Part shown: piece by piece, positions 10,408 to 22,283 of the stretch | Numbering within the stretch: position 1 is the stretch's first letter | How the letters are laid out: the number at the start of each line of letters is the position of its first letter | DNA from: Flammulina velutipes | Taxonomy: Eukaryota > Basidiomycota > Agaricomycetes > Agaricales > Physalacriaceae | Assembly: GCA_011800155.1 (NCBI GenBank) | Contig: CM022376.1 | Span: forward strand, 1,364,001-1,428,000 | Length of the DNA: 64,000 nucleotides | Direction: 5' to 3' | Position numbers and translations under genes: made by a program | Notes under the pieces: model-generated | Databases searched by the model: none | Told to the model about the DNA's origin: nothing | Seen by the model: the letters and a program-made list of their open reading frames with translations, nothing else

Positions 10408-11837
10408 ATATATCTTATGTTAGCTATAGATAACTTAAAGCTCATAAGGCTAAAAGTTAGTTAAAGCTACTTAGGACAAGGTTCACCGCTTAGCTTAACT
10501 TAAGTTAGGTATAGTCATATGCAAATCTACTTGAGTTATCTCAAGTTATTAGTAATGGCGAACCTTGTCTCTGGTTATCTCTGAAATACCTCAAGAATGT
10601 CTTTGTAGTAACTCATAATTGTCTAGATAATGCTTTAAGTAGACTTTAAGAAGCTTTCTAAGAGAGTTAAAAGATTCAAATAGTTTCAAAAGATTGCAAA
10701 AAGAATATAATATTCATCATACTATCAACCAATAAGTACATAATACTACAATCAATACAATAGTAATAGTTTCAAGAAATATCTAAAAGTATCAAGTTAG
10801 TCAAGAATCCAAGAGAAAAGTACAATACACATACCAGAACATTGAACACAGTCAAAAGAGAGCACCCTTGAACAAGAGACAATGATTAGCAAGCATAAGA
10901 AAAGAAGAAACAAGTCCACATACCAAGAGAACATTCAAGACTTAAAGATTTAAAGAGGGAACATGGAGGAAGGAGGTCAAGAGAGGAATGATGGGATCAG
11001 AGCTCAGCTCTGGTTTAAATACCAACATGAAGTCACATGACCAGGGCAGAGGGTTTGGGTCCGGAGGTCCGGACCTAAATTGCCTGCCTGTTGGACTTGA
11101 TCAATTCTTGATTCTTGATTTCCCACTGTTCAATCAATAACTCTCTGGGACTTGCATGAAAGGTAGCAGACCTATATATGGTTGGAAAGCGTTTAATTAG
11201 GGCTACAAGACGAGCCCATAACCGTGGGAAAATAAGGGGTGCAGCCCCGGCCATAAGTCATTCAATCAATTCTCTGTTTCTTGTGTTCAAGCAATAGCAC
11301 TACTATACTTGACTGGAAGATATAAGTATTATATACTGTCAGAAAGCCTACAATTAGAGCTACAAAACGCTTATGTAATCATGGGAATCACAGACACGCA
11401 CCCCAAGTTATAGCTAAAATACTGATTTGACTCGGATTTCTTAGAGACCTCGTTATCATAATCATGTTTCTGAGCTATTCTAATACAAGCATTGCACACA
11501 GTTTATCAAAGGCATGTAAAGATAACCTAAGATTATATCAGTCAGCTCCAAGACAGCTCAAGTTAGTGCATATATCAGCTCTAACTATGAATAACTTAAG
11601 TAACCTATGAATACATATGATAACATAATTGTCTTAGGATAACTTGATACAACTTTAGACAAGATATATATGTACTATATATTGGGTTGACTGAAGTTAT
11701 CTCTATAGAACTTGTAGTTATATTAAGACACTTGTCAGAATACAAATATCTACAGGTAACTTTTTCGCTTGAAGATAACTCTACAGATTTAAGTTACATA
11801 GTTTGAAAATATTTAACTTAAGTTAACCAAAGATTAT
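10408..11837. mobile_element. 1.43-kb non-autonomous repeat, copy L1, splitting accessory gene C
   Basis: AAGGCCT flanks both sides (10401-10407 and 11838-11844), a 7-bp duplication. The sequence is AT-rich, non-coding and rich in AAGTTA/TAACTT motifs. Its core (about 10830-11420) is repeated inverted at 37900-38490 and direct at 61950-62560. The core includes a TATTTAAA box and an internal near-duplication around the AGCGTTTAATTAGGG and AACGCTTATGTAATC blocks. Terminal repeats are weak, so the class is uncertain. Confidence 0.65.
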
Positions 11838-13826
11838 AAGGCCTTTCCAGATGTTGCCTTTCCCCTTCTTCTCAGCGGGGGCCTTGGCTTTTCCTTTTCC
11901 TTTCCCTTTCGGGTCCTCCATCTCCTCGTCATCGTCGTCGTCCTCGTCCTCGTAGTCGTGGTTCCCGCGCTCCAACTTGCGCAGGATCTCCGACGTGTCC
12001 CCGCCACTCAAGATGATGGAGAGGGCCGCTTCGAGGTTGGGGATGACAGCCTCCGAAAGTCTGACGGTTTCCTCGAGGGTCGTCAACCTCGCCGTTACCG
12101 CTGCCAGCTCTTTTTCGAGTTCCTCGACGCGAAGTTGGGCCTCGTCCTTGAGGAGGCAGGGGTCTTCGGGATCCAGCTTTAAACACCCTTTCTTGGTGTA
12201 CGCGCATTCCACGCACGAGCGATTCGATCCCTCGTATTTGCAGCGGATACCCTTCTTGAAGCACCCTCTGCACAAGATCTGCTCGTTGTGGAGGGGGTCG
12301 TCCTTTTCGCGAGCGGGGAGCATGGGCCTACGCCCAGTCGGGTTGTCGACTACCGTCCTTGGCTTCCGCTTCTTCTTCGGGAACCCTTCGTTGTCGTCGT
12401 CCAGCTTCCTTTTGGAGGACGACACCACTGGCTGCGGGGCGGTTTTCGTGGCTCTTGCCCGACCGGCAGGCGGGGCCGACGTCGAAACGGGCTGTTGACT
12501 TTTCTTGGCCTCACGGGCCTCTGCTCTGGCTGCCCGTTGGGCAGCGAGAGCCGCTTCTTCCGCGGTCGGTTGTTTCTAAACCGTTGGTTAGTCTTACCCA
12601 CTTGGTTTTATCCAAGTAGAAATACTGACCTTCAATTTAGCCACTTCTGGCTTTTTCTGGGTGAGCCTTACCCGTTTCTTCGGTGGGTTAGGCTGCTTTG
12701 ACTCTTCAGAGTCATCCTCTTCCTCCTCTACAACTTCTGCCTTCCTCTTGTTCGACACCGGCACCCAGGCAGGCGTTCTGAGGATCGCCGGTCCTCATGT
12801 CCTCTTCTTCGGCGAGTCTCCCTGGACGGGCCTTCCCAGTTTCCGTTTCTTCGAAACGGGCTTTGACGTCGTCGAGGCTGTTGGAGGCGGTGGAGAGGGT
12901 GCCATTTCTGGGGGCGTTGCAATCCTGGCCGGGGTTCCTGTTGGAGGCGACCAGACCCGAGGCGATAACGCGACTGGTGGTTCCTCCTGTGGGGTCCCTG
13001 TTGCTGCTGGAGGTGTTCCAGCGACAGGTGGGGATGGTGGGGGAGGGGTCGTCGTCGGTGGGGTTGGTTGCAACCAAGGTTGCGGGGACGGTGGCGGTAT
13101 CGGTGCTGGGAACCATGTTGGTCCAAACAGCGATTCCGCCATCGGGGGCGGCGAATCCAGACGCAGTGGCAGCCTTGGTGGTGACTGCGGAATAGGAGGG
13201 GGCATCGCCCTCGCGCAGTCGATCTCGACGGCGGTGAGACCGTCGTCGTGATCTGGATCTGCAGGAGGTTCACCTCCCGTAGATCCCGTCGCCTCCCTTT
13301 CCTTTGGCTCTGGAGAGGACGTGCTCATTAGCTCGTCCACCTCCTCGTCTTCGTCTTCTCCTTCCGTGGACACGTAGTCCAGGCCTAAAGTCTTCTTCGT
13401 CCCTTCTTCATAGGTTGACCAAGTCTCCACGCGTGCTGGACTTGGTTGACGCGTCGCCGACGCGTCATCCAACGTAGTCATGCCTGACTCCGTCTTATCC
13501 AGCGCGTTCGGAGACATTGGCAAGGCTGACGGACTGGCCGGAGGGGTTGGCGTCTTGGGTGGCGGTGTTGGTTCTCGTTCCTCTGCCCGCGGCGAACTTG
13601 CCTCAGATTGTGTCGGCAGAAACAAGGGTGTTGTTGAGCCGAGCGCCATGGTTGGTTCCATACGCGGGGAGACAGGAGCCAACGAGACCATGGTGGCAGG
13701 CTCTGGCGCAGGCGACATGGCAGCGGGCGATTCGTGGGCGGGCGACACCGTAGCGGCAGGTTCGGAAGCGGGGGAGACAGTCGTGGTCGGCAGTAGGGCA
13801 GGAGTCGAAGGCGCGGACATGTTCAA
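11838..13826 (-). pseudogene. Accessory gene C of the giant element: proline-rich protein with Cys cluster and coiled coil
   Basis: The long N-terminal part (13826-12795) is rich in Pro, Ser, Thr and Glu and looks disordered. It ends KPVSKKRKLGRPVQ. A TGA at 12795-12797 interrupts the frame, which then continues (GPAILRTPAWVPVSNKRKAE). A 54-nt intron, about 12577-12630 (GTCAGT, CTAAC, TTAG), follows. The C-terminal exon has nuclear-signal-like KKKRKPR and a cysteine cluster (CRGCFKKGIRC then CVECAYTKKGC). This resembles fungal zinc-cluster spacing but is not a clean Zn2Cys6 motif. A predicted coiled coil (LRVEELEKELAAVTARLTTL) and an acidic tail follow. Repeat L1 splits the last codons: the original end was apparently WKGLS, with the remnant at 10396-10401. 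Same strand as pol. Function unknown; a DNA- or RNA-binding accessory protein is possible. Confidence 0.5.
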
Positions 13827-14336
13827 GTAGAACGTGGTGGTTGAAAAGAAAGAGGGTAACGTTGAAGTTCCCTCTTTCTCACACTACCGGGGTCCGGTCC
13901 GGTGTTTAATGGATCGCCCATCAAAACATCCAAGGCGAGTCAATATCTTCCCTTTTTGGATTGCTATTGATGCCCTGTTCCTTCCTTGTTCGCTTCCGCC
14001 TGTTTCGGTCCCGCCGAGTCCCTGAGCTCGATTCTCTTTCTCTTTTTGCTAGCCTTATACAGGCTTGCCCTTCCTTGTCTTCTAATGCTGTTATGCCTGG
14101 CAACCAGTCTTCTATCTGATTGGTTTTGGACGTGTCTCGTCACGTGATAAATCACGTGCTCCCACATGACTCGCGTCTGCTTTTCCGTTTTCCACCCGCT
14201 ACGTTGGCGGGTGTTCTGACTGCCCGCTATATAGGCGGCTGACGATGAGTCTTAACAAAATTTTAAAATTTTGGCCTATATAACGCCTCTATATCCCCTA
14301 CCAAGGAAAATAGATGGTGTCCGCACCATCTGTTCC
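13827..14336. other. Spacer between pol and accessory gene C
   Basis: No gene. It holds a GC hairpin at 14194-14212 and the partial one CCCGCTATATAGGCGG just after it. An AT palindrome CAAAATTTTAAAATTTTG lies near 14257-14274, followed by TATATAACGCC, which could be a promoter or polyadenylation region. Confidence 0.4.
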
Positions 14337-17300
14337 CTACGTAGTTTTATTTACCAAGTCGAGAACTCGCCCGACACTATCGCGGATCCTATGTAGCCTC
14401 TTGAAAAATACATCTCCCAGCTGTTTTGGGTCCTTTCTCGAGTAGAAAGGGATCACTCTAAACTGGGCTATCTTATCTTTCAATATCGAGCCATCTAGTT
14501 CACACAGTACGTAGTTTCCCGCCGTTGTTCGGGAAATAACAGCATATGGACCCATGAATCTTTCTTTGAACTTCGAATTTAATTCGTCTTCAATGCGCGT
14601 ATTGCACACCAGTACTAGTTCACCTGTTTTGAACTTGTACTTTGGAATTCTATTTTTATGTTCATCCATGAATCTTTCTGCTGCTCTTTTCTTGGCTTCT
14701 GTTACACGCTGTTTCATTTTCTTTACGTCTTCTTTGTGTTTTATCAACTGAGTTGCTCGATACGCTATCAAGTCGGAGTGTGAAATCAACGTATCTGGAA
14801 TATCTACAAGCCAAGTGGCTTCTTCGATATCAAGTGGTAACACTGGTTCACATCCTGTTACTGCGTAAAACGGTGAATGACCCAATGTCCTTTTAACCGT
14901 TATCCTTTCGGCCCATAGTACTTCATGTAAGAAAGCGGGCTATTCCTCTGGATGGCCTTTGCACACCTTAAACAACGATTGTCTAATGTCCCAGTGCCCT
15001 CTTTCCACTTTTCCATTGGCCTGTTTGTTGTAGGGAGTGATTAGAATCCCTTTAACACCATATTTAGCCTCGATATGGACCATTGCCTTTTTGATAGCGG
15101 GTCCGTTATCGGTGACTATCTGCTTTATACAACCCCATCTACACAATATGTCTTCGAAAATCCAATCTCCTAAGGTCTCGGCATTTTCGTTGATTAACGC
15201 TCTGGCCTCTGGCCATCCAGTCAATCCACATCGTGCTACTGTGACTGCATTATATCCTGAGTACTTCTTTTGAGCTCCTGTGCCGCCAGAAGTCGGCATT
15301 CTGAAAGTGTCTACAAACGCTGTTTCATAGATCCCTGGTGTTGGAGTTATAGTTGGTTCTTTGTGTATTTTCATCTTCTGTCTCTTCTGACAGAGTACAC
15401 ACGTTTTCACGAACCAATTGATGTCTGTATCCATTCCTGGCCACCAGAATCTTTTCCCGACAAGTTTGCGGACGGAAAATTGACCTTTGTGCCCATGCTT
15501 GTCGTGTATGACTTGTACCACTGACAGTCTTTTGCCTAGTAGGAGGACTCTCCGGTGTTTTCCTTCTGCATTCTTTTTGTATAACTTGTCACCAGCTACG
15601 AAGAATTCCTTATTACTGAAGTCCCTAAGGGTTTGGAGTTGTCGATCCGCTAAGATAGCGAGTGTATAATTCTCATCCTTTAAGTAGGGTTCTACGTGTG
15701 GTAGTAAGGTTTCCCATAGCTGTTCCCTAGCTGATCGTTCTAGTTCAGGGAACTCGTCGATAGCTACCCATTTTTCTAAGTCCTCTACTGCCATAGCGGC
15801 TAGTTGGGTGACTCTGTACTCTTCCTCGACTTCTGTCGGGGTTTCTTCTACTAAGTCCTCCTGGTTCTCTTCTGGTTTGCTAACTTCGAAGAGATATCCA
15901 GTCCTAGTGTCTATATTGTCTTGGAAGTCTTCGAAGGGTAAAGGTTTGTCTTCCTCCGCTAAGTTAGCGGGTTCCTCATATTCGAAGGTCGATAGCTCCT
16001 CTTCGTACTCGTCCCCTGGTGGACTTGGAATGATCACATCGTTTGGCGATGCTACCCTTCTACTGAGTCCATCTGGGCCATGTACTTTCCCAGGTACATG
16101 TACTAGGGTGAAGTGGAACATCAAGATTTCTTCTGCCCAGCGTTGTAGATTCCCATTGGTTAGAGAGTCTATGTTGGACAACATTCCTTTGATGTACTTT
16201 GCATCGACTTCAATCTTCAATTTCCTGCATCCAAGTAAATAATACTTGCAAGCCATTAACGCACGGTGCAGACCAAATAACTCCCGCTTTGATTGCGAGT
16301 ACCTGGCTTCCCGCTCGTCCAAGGTTATGGATAAGAACTTAGCAAAATAGTGTTTCTTAGGGTCTTCTGGATCCTCTTGGGACAGATAAAACCCGACCGC
16401 CATGTAAGAGGTATCGACCGACAAGATAACGGGTGTTGGCCAGTCATAATTCAGTGGTTTCAACATGGGGCTTGTCTCCAACGCTCTTTTGAGTGCATCC
16501 ATTGACGCTTGTTCTTCCTCTCCCCAGACGAATGGTACTCCATCTCTGGTGAGCCTAGTCATTGCCAATGCTTTCTTTGAATAATCCTTGACAAAAGTTC
16601 GAAATACTCCCGCTGTCCCGAGAAATGAGCGGACATCTCTAAGACATTCGCACGGCAACCAGTCTGAGATGACTTTTACTCTATCTTCAGCTGGTTTCCG
16701 TCCTTCATAACAACAAGTGTGTCCGACTACTACTGTTTCATTGGCACAGATTATTGCTTTGTGTCCTGAGAAAGTTCCACCCGAATATTTCATTCTTTGT
16801 ATAATTCTATTCATATTCACCATGTGTTCCCATACAAAACGGTGAATTCCTGGGTTTTCTGGAATGGTTTCGAAGTTCCCTTCCTTGTCCTGATACCTAG
16901 TGGTAGGTCCTCTTACAGGAACATCGTCAATATAGGGCCGCGTATATGTCGGGATTTCATCTTTGAGAATATGCGTGACATCTTCATGGAATATTGGAAC
17001 TGAGTTCGTCCAACCCATGGGTAATGTCTTCAATCGTAAAGCCCCATAGGGCGTTGAGAAGGTAGTCATGTCTCTAGATTTTTCTGACAAGTGGCGCTCA
17101 TCATACCCTACATACAAGTCCAAAGTCCCTCCACAGGCTCTTCCTGCGAATGCCTCCGCTAACTCTTTGGTAGCGGGTGGTAGACCAGAATGCGCTATGG
17201 TGACGGCATTTAGCGGCTCCAAACTATGTACTAGTCGAAGTTTCTTGCCGTCCTTCTTTACCACGCAAAACCATCTCGAGCGATATGAGGAGTTCGAAGG

Positions 17301-17567
17301 CTTATATACACCTGAGTCTAGCTTATTTTTGATGATAGCGCAGACTTCATTAAAAATCCCTGGTGGGATTTTAATGTTCTTCAATACCCATGGTACATGT
17401 GGTATTACTGGCATATCTACAGGTGGAAAGAAGTCCTCTCGAAACCTTCCTTTCTCTGTCTCTTCCCAGGCAAAGCCTTGGTTCTGTTTACACATCAAGT
17501 CGTCAATCAAGTTCCTTTCCTGAGGCCACAGAAAATCCCCAACATGGTCTCTTTGGACTTGTTCACG
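14337..17567 (-). pseudogene. pol: Giant gypsy element Pol: RT, RNase H, integrase (one premature stop)
   Basis: Order of motifs on the minus strand: RT fingers (VKKDGKKLRLVHSLEPLN), RT catalytic PYIDDVPV near 16930, RT thumb, and RNase H (VILSVDTSYMAVGFYLSQE). Next come an acidic linker and the integrase zinc finger (HDKHGHKGQF then CVLCQKRQ). The DDE core has D in AFVDTF, D in IVTDNGP and E in NGKVERGH, and a GPY-type C-terminal region (KERFMGPYAVISRTTAGNYV) ends at 14337. A TAG at 14940-14942 cuts the integrase after KGHPEE; the frame simply continues beyond it. All catalytic residues are present. An upstream TGA at 17568-17570 separates this part from the preceding Pol segment in the same frame. 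Several GC hairpins lie in the coding sequence, for example 15955-15972 and 17156-17177. Confidence 0.88.
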
Positions 17568-18803
17568 TCATTCTTCTGTGTATCTTCCCGTCGGAGTGAA
17601 GCTTGGCGGGTTGGGATTTAACTCCAACATGCCTTCGAGTGGATCCCCGACAATATTGTGGATGATCCTGAACTCTTCGGGTAAGGTTCCCAGGTAAGGT
17701 TTGACTTTCAATGCGACTGGTTTGTATTTCTTAGTGGCTAAGACCTGTCTGGGTGTTGAATCCCGTTTTCTTGAGTCTAAATACTCTTGCTGTGAGAGAG
17801 TGAGTCCCTTCTGTGGGATACTAACTGTCAAGTGCTGAAGTATTTTCTCAAGTCCTCGAGGGACTGAGTCGAACAAGTTCACCGTTACTGGCTGATATTG
17901 TTCGACCTCCTCTAAAGTCCAATCTGAGTCTAGTCGGACTTGTGGTAACAAAACCCGACTTCCTGGCGGGTGGTCCGAAGTGGACTTTTCCGATACTGTT
18001 CCATAACGGAACCCATTCCACAATGCTTTAGCGGCCTTGTTAACACTAGGGTTTAAAGGTCAGGGTAAGTCAGGTTAATGACCCACTTTTTGGATTAACC
18101 TGACCTTAACCAGTCATTCAATATCATGAAAGTTGATTAACCATTAACTGTGACCAGTCAATAAGTGTAACCAGTCACTTGAGACTCAGTTATAACTGGC
18201 TATAACCAGTTAAAACTTAATGCAGTTATAACCAGTTATTAACAGGTTATGACTGGTTAATATGCTATCAACACTATAATTTAGAGGTAAACCAAGGTTA
18301 ATGAATCTATTGATTTATCTTTTTCATATTCAAGTCTATGTTTTCTGGTCTTTCTCTTCATAATACTAGTTTATCAGACTTTATTAATGATATATATACT
18401 ATATATGTAAGAAACCTTTGTGTTATAGCTCTTTTTCTCTTCATATATTGAGAGTATTAAAGGTATTGGTTATAACTAGTTAAGACCAGTCATTGACAGT
18501 CACATTAAATTTCTCCAAATGCTTTAACCATTAGCCTTAACCAGTCATTCACAGTGACCAGTCGCTCAGAGTCCGGTTAATGTTTGCAGTCAGGTCAGGT
18601 TAAGTCACTCTAAAATGACCAGTTAAGTGACTTAACCTTTGAACCCTAGTTAACACCATCGGAGGATTGAGACAAGTACAAGCTGGTTAATGCTTGACTA
18701 TCAAACGTCTGACGGGATTTTTCTGGCACAAAGGTGCGCTCGATCTGTATTTCACCATTCTCTGCTTGTCCAACTACTAGAGCCACCTCTCCTTGATCAT
18801 CGA
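17568..18803 (-). pseudogene. Giant gypsy Pol, protease-to-RT linker, split by a MITE
   Basis: The frame from 18023 to 17571 encodes WNGFRYGTVSEKSTSDHPPG through RIIHNIVGDPLEGMLEL and ends at a TGA. Upstream of the MITE (18656-18803) the frame EALEELIDDQGEVALVVGQA continues to SLYLSQSSDG. Removing the MITE and one 8-bp target copy joins the two in frame across GVNKAAKALWNG. The MITE therefore landed in an exon. A single-base shift near 18810 separates it from the protease frame. Confidence 0.65.
18047..18648. mobile_element. hAT-like MITE family A, copy A1 (602 bp)
   Basis: The ends are TAGGGTTTAAAGGTCAGG and its inverted partner AACCTTTGAACCCTA. Target duplication GTTAACAC is perfect (18039-18046, 18649-18656). 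Subterminal regions are dense in AACCAGT(T/C) motifs. No coding content. Three full copies in this window are exactly 602 bp. Confidence 0.9.
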
Positions 18804-19291
18804 TCAATTCCTCGAGTGCTCCGGAAAAACCGGTCCGGTGCCAGGTTGTTGTTGGTAGCGGGGCATTTGCCCCCGCTTGTATGTCGGGAGGGTAAGTCGT
18901 TTCCCATTACTAGGATCAGTAATGGTAGCAACTACTCCCCCATCTCGCAGTACGGATGTATTGATACTAGATACTACATCGAAGGGTCTGCCTAGTAGTA
19001 CTTCATACGCTGGATCCCTAATGATGTGTACTTGAAGGAAATATACGATTCCTCCGAAGTCAAATGTCAAGTTCCTTGCCAGTCCCACTGTCTTGGTCTG
19101 ACCCTTGTCTGCAATTTCCATAGTGATGGAAAAGGATGGATCGAAAGGTACGCCTAACTCCAACGTGGCCTTAAGTGACATAGACACTGCGACCCGCTAT
19201 CTAGGAGGCTCTCTTTCTTTCCTGCCCTGCCAATCGTTGGCCAGAGAGTCCTGAGATCAGCACTTTCAGATGCAACATTGGTGCGCGGCAT
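18804..19291 (-). pseudogene. Giant gypsy aspartic protease region, frameshifted at the active site
   Basis: The catalytic LLDSGSQ lies near 19189-19212. The body continues in another frame: VSMSLKATLELGVPFDPSFS, then VHIIRDPAYEVLLGRPFD, the C-terminal flap-and-core motif of retropepsins. The expected DSGSQ-IVSMS continuity is broken by a deletion of about four bases directly after the active site. The protein ends at a stop at 18804 caused by another shift. Confidence 0.7.
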
Positions 19292-19870
19292 CTAATACGG
19301 ACCCATGTAGCTAGTATGATTAAACAGTTGCTTGACTAAGTCGTGCACTACTACAGACCCTAGGGGTAACTGGGTTGTATCTTGTAGATTTACTGAGTAA
19401 TATCGTGGGTCTTCACTTTGGTGATACTCCGCTTCCATAGCGGGTCCGCTGCCTGAGTCTAATTCAGACATTTGTTGAATGTTAACTTTCACATTCTTTG
19501 CTTTGAGATTCTCTAGCAAATCCTTCTGCCAGGCTTCATTCGTGGCTAGAAGTTCTTCTGGAAGTAGTGTCTTCCAAAGGGATCTCCAACCAGGGTTTCT
19601 GAGTAGGAGGTCTTTGAGCTTCGAAATGCGCTGATAGCTTTTGTGTTTTTCCTGCTCCTTTGGAGTACTATTCTCTTCTTTTGGGGGAGCATTCTCTGCT
19701 TCCTCTACAGAAACCGCCGGAATAGCGGCCTCTGCCCGTTTCTTAGCGGGACCCGCTTCGATAGCGGGCTCCGGTCCTTCCAACACTTCTTCCAATAGAT
19801 CACTCAGTTCTGGCTCTTCCTCTTCAGGAGGTGCGATGAACTGAACTTTCTTAGGTCTACTAGGCAACAC
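19292..19870 (-). CDS. Giant gypsy Gag-protease linker
   Basis: An acidic, glutamate-rich frame starting LPSRPKKVQFIAPPEEEEPE. It contains a hairpin-encoded segment (EPAIEAGPAKKRAEAAIP; hairpins 19734-19769) and ends HTSYMGPY before a TAG. The frame continues beyond the TAG into the protease (PRTNVASESADLRTLW), so the stop may be a mutation or a readthrough point. Confidence 0.6.
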   Translation of the reverse strand: MLPSRPKKVQFIAPPEEEEPELSDLLEEVLEGPEPAIEAGPAKKRAEAAIPAVSVEEAENAPPKEENSTPKEQEKHKSYQRISKLKDLLLRNPGWRSLWKTLLPEELLATNEAWQKDLLENLKAKNVKVNIQQMSELDSGSGPAMEAEYHQSEDPRYYSVNLQDTTQLPLGSVVVHDLVKQLFNHTSYMGPY

Positions 19871-19930
19871 TACTTCTACTCTAAGTCCCTTCGTGGGGCC
19901 GGGCTTTATCGGGTTTTCTTTGGGTATATT

Positions 19931-20917
19931 TAGGGTTTAAAAGTTAGGTCGAGTCGGGTTATAGACCCACTTTTCACTCTAACCTAACCTTAACTAGTTA
20001 GTCAAAAGTCCAGATTTGCTCTAACCTCTAACCTTAACTAGTCGTAAATTCTAACCAGTTACTGAGAGGACAGTTATAACCAGTTGTGACCAGTTATAAC
20101 TTTTTTAGGTTATAACTAGTTAGTGACTAGCTATAACTAGTTACTTTGGTCAAATATGAAGCAAAGTAAGTGTAATGTATAAGATTAGTTGATAGCAGTA
20201 AAATATCAGTTAGTTATTGTCTTGTATATCATCATATATTAGTATTAGAGACCTCAACGAGTTACCCACGGGTGCACCCCCGGATCCCTGCATGGGTACC
20301 CATGGTCACCGGCCACTGCCCCTGCACCCTTGGCCGGACCCTCCACTTTTGACCCGCGGATCCGGAGGATCCGGGTTTTTTGAGACTCGACCCACGGGTA
20401 CCCATGAAAATAGGCTTATATAGGCTTAATTAGGCAAGGATCCATGGGTACCCGTGGTGGGTACCCATGCATTTTCCATAAATTCTGTCCCCGCACCCTT
20501 GCCGGACCCGGACCCTTTGACCCGCGGATCCAACAGGTCCGAGTCCGGGGATCCCGGGCCGATGGATCTACCCATGGGTACCCATCTGGACTCGGACCTC
20601 CATGAGGTCTCTAATTAGTATTGCTAGCTAGAAATATTCTAAAACTACTAAATCTTAATTAAATTAGATTGAAAATCATAATTTATGACTTATTTAACCT
20701 GTTTTAACTCAGTTATAGTCAGTTATAACTCCAAAAGATTATAACTAGTTATAACCAGACATTTGCCAGTTAGTTACTTTTTCAGGAAAAGGTCTAACTG
20801 CTAACCTTAACTAGTTACAATTTCTGACTAGTTAAAATTCTGAACAGTTAGATAGCAGTTAAGTTAGGTTGAGTTACAGATTTTAACCAGTTGGACTAAC
20901 CTAACTTTTAAACTCTA
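19931..20917. mobile_element. hAT-like MITE, TAGGGTTTAAAAGTTAGG family, with nested MITE
   Basis: The ends TAGGGTTTAAAAGTTAGG and CCTAACTTTTAAACTCTA are flanked by the 8-bp duplication GGTATATT (19923-19930, 20918-20925). Subterminal regions carry repeated TTATAACTAGTTA motifs. Without the nested 368-bp MITE and its duplication it is about 611 bp, close to family A in size and style but different in sequence. Confidence 0.85.
20246..20613. mobile_element. hAT-like MITE, TAGAGACCTC family, copy 2, nested
   Basis: Perfect 8-bp duplication ATTAGTAT (20238-20245, 20614-20621). It is the reverse complement of 5315-5682 with very few differences. It lies inside another MITE, which lies inside the giant retrotransposon: three nested levels. 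Confidence 0.9.
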
Positions 20918-21056
20918 GGTATATTGGGTATATTGGGTATAACTGGTTCTCTTTCCTTAGCAGTATGGCTTCGAGTACTACGAATAGTATTCTGGCTCTC
21001 AGGAGGGGCAGTTCTCTTAAGTAGTAACTCAGAGGAACCCCCGTCCGTCCTCGAGC

Positions 21057-22283
21057 CTAATCGAAACCCTCCTGCAAGTAGGTGGGGTCGATCATCTGCT
21101 GTTGAAGGAAAACCGTCCGATCTATCTGTTCAGTCGGAGGAAAGAAGTCTTCCTGAAAAAGCCCTTCGTAGTTTTGCGCGCTAGCGGGTGGGTTGGAACC
21201 ATGTTCTCTAATGTATTTAAGTACTTGTTCCATTGGAGACATGCCATCTTTGCGCTTGCTTAGCGAAATTCCATCGGCTGTAAAGTACCAATTGGAGTTC
21301 CCTGGTTTATATATCCAGCCTTCTTTCTCGAACTTGTTCTTCTCAGGGCATTCTGTGAGGAAATGCCCATGTTTGTCGCAGAAATAACATTTCCCGCTAA
21401 GGGAGCGGGCACGTGACGGGTTAAAGTTCGCCGGGACGGGAAGTATTCCTTTTGGCATAGGCTGTATTGGAGGTCTAGGGGCTTGGTACGACGTGTTTTG
21501 TTGTACATAGTTCCACATATGTTCAGTAGGGTAACTCTGCATTTGTATTTGTCGAGTTCCCATCCTATCCATCATAGTCATTAACCTGCGGGATTCCTCC
21601 TGTCGGACTTTCTCTAACTCTCTCATTTCGTCCTGTCGAGCCTTCTCGATGGCTTTGAGTGTATCTGCCAACGAGTTGATGCTGGCAACTTGGTCATGCA
21701 TATCTTCAATCTTGACCTGCATTGTTGACGGGGAAATGAGTTCTCGTTCGTACGTGTTCCCCGTTCTCATTGGGGCACCACCGAACGTTTCTATTTCCTC
21801 TAAGTACTTTTCTGCGACTTTAATGACTTCGCCTAGAGTCCACCACTGTCCCAGCGGTCTATTTGGAGAGACAGGGATTGCCCGTAGATCATTGTAGATC
21901 GCCGCCCAAGCGGGTCCCACAAAGCACTGCTGGACTAGATCGAGTACCGATTTCTGAGTGACATCTCCAATATTGATTAGATATTGAAGTTTGTGCACGA
22001 CTTCTCGGCGGAACTCCATCATTCTATCCTTTGAGCCTATGGGACGCGCCTTGTAGTGCGTCAAAAGTTCTTCTACCTCTCGCATGGTATATTCTTGATC
22101 TTGCTCACCCTTATTGTATAGCTTAAGGATGGCCTTTTTGTATGCTAACCAGTCACCCGCCGAGTATTCGGGTAGGGCGGCCCACTGTCTCCGTATGTCA
22201 TAGTCTACATAGACTCCTGCAATTTCGATCTGAACTTGAGGGTTGGTTACGCGGTTCACTGAGTAGATCCATTCCAGTCCCAT
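21057..22283 (-). CDS. gag: Giant gypsy Gag, main part with CCHC zinc knuckle
   Basis: About 408 residues. The capsid-like region includes RQWAALPEYSAGDWLAYKKA, FRREVVHKLQYLINIGDV and VGPAWAAIYNDLRAIPVSP. A coiled coil (LKAIEKARQDEMRELEKVRQ) follows, then the zinc knuckle CYFCDKHGHFLTEC. The C-terminal tail ends DPTYLQEGFD. Hairpins 21393-21409 and 22300-22320 lie in or beside the coding sequence. The N-terminal part lies in a different frame upstream (22256-22897), so one frameshift at about 22256-22300 must be bridged. Confidence 0.85.
   Translation of the reverse strand: MGLEWIYSVNRVTNPQVQIEIAGVYVDYDIRRQWAALPEYSAGDWLAYKKAILKLYNKGEQDQEYTMREVEELLTHYKARPIGSKDRMMEFRREVVHKLQYLINIGDVTQKSVLDLVQQCFVGPAWAAIYNDLRAIPVSPNRPLGQWWTLGEVIKVAEKYLEEIETFGGAPMRTGNTYERELISPSTMQVKIEDMHDQVASINSLADTLKAIEKARQDEMRELEKVRQEESRRLMTMMDRMGTRQIQMQSYPTEHMWNYVQQNTSYQAPRPPIQPMPKGILPVPANFNPSRARSLSGKCYFCDKHGHFLTECPEKNKFEKEGWIYKPGNSNWYFTADGISLSKRKDGMSPMEQVLKYIREHGSNPPASAQNYEGLFQEDFFPPTEQIDRTVFLQQQMIDPTYLQEGFD

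Noticed and set aside
12795..13273. Several overlapping long open frames on both strands in the proline-rich region
   Set aside because: They are frame shadows of accessory gene C, whose GC-rich Pro/Ser/Thr repeats suppress stops in all frames.
18060..18640. CRISPR-like array from the repeated AACCAGT motifs
   Set aside because: The repeats are short, irregular and palindromic in arrangement, lie inside a MITE with 8-bp target duplications, and the genome is fungal.
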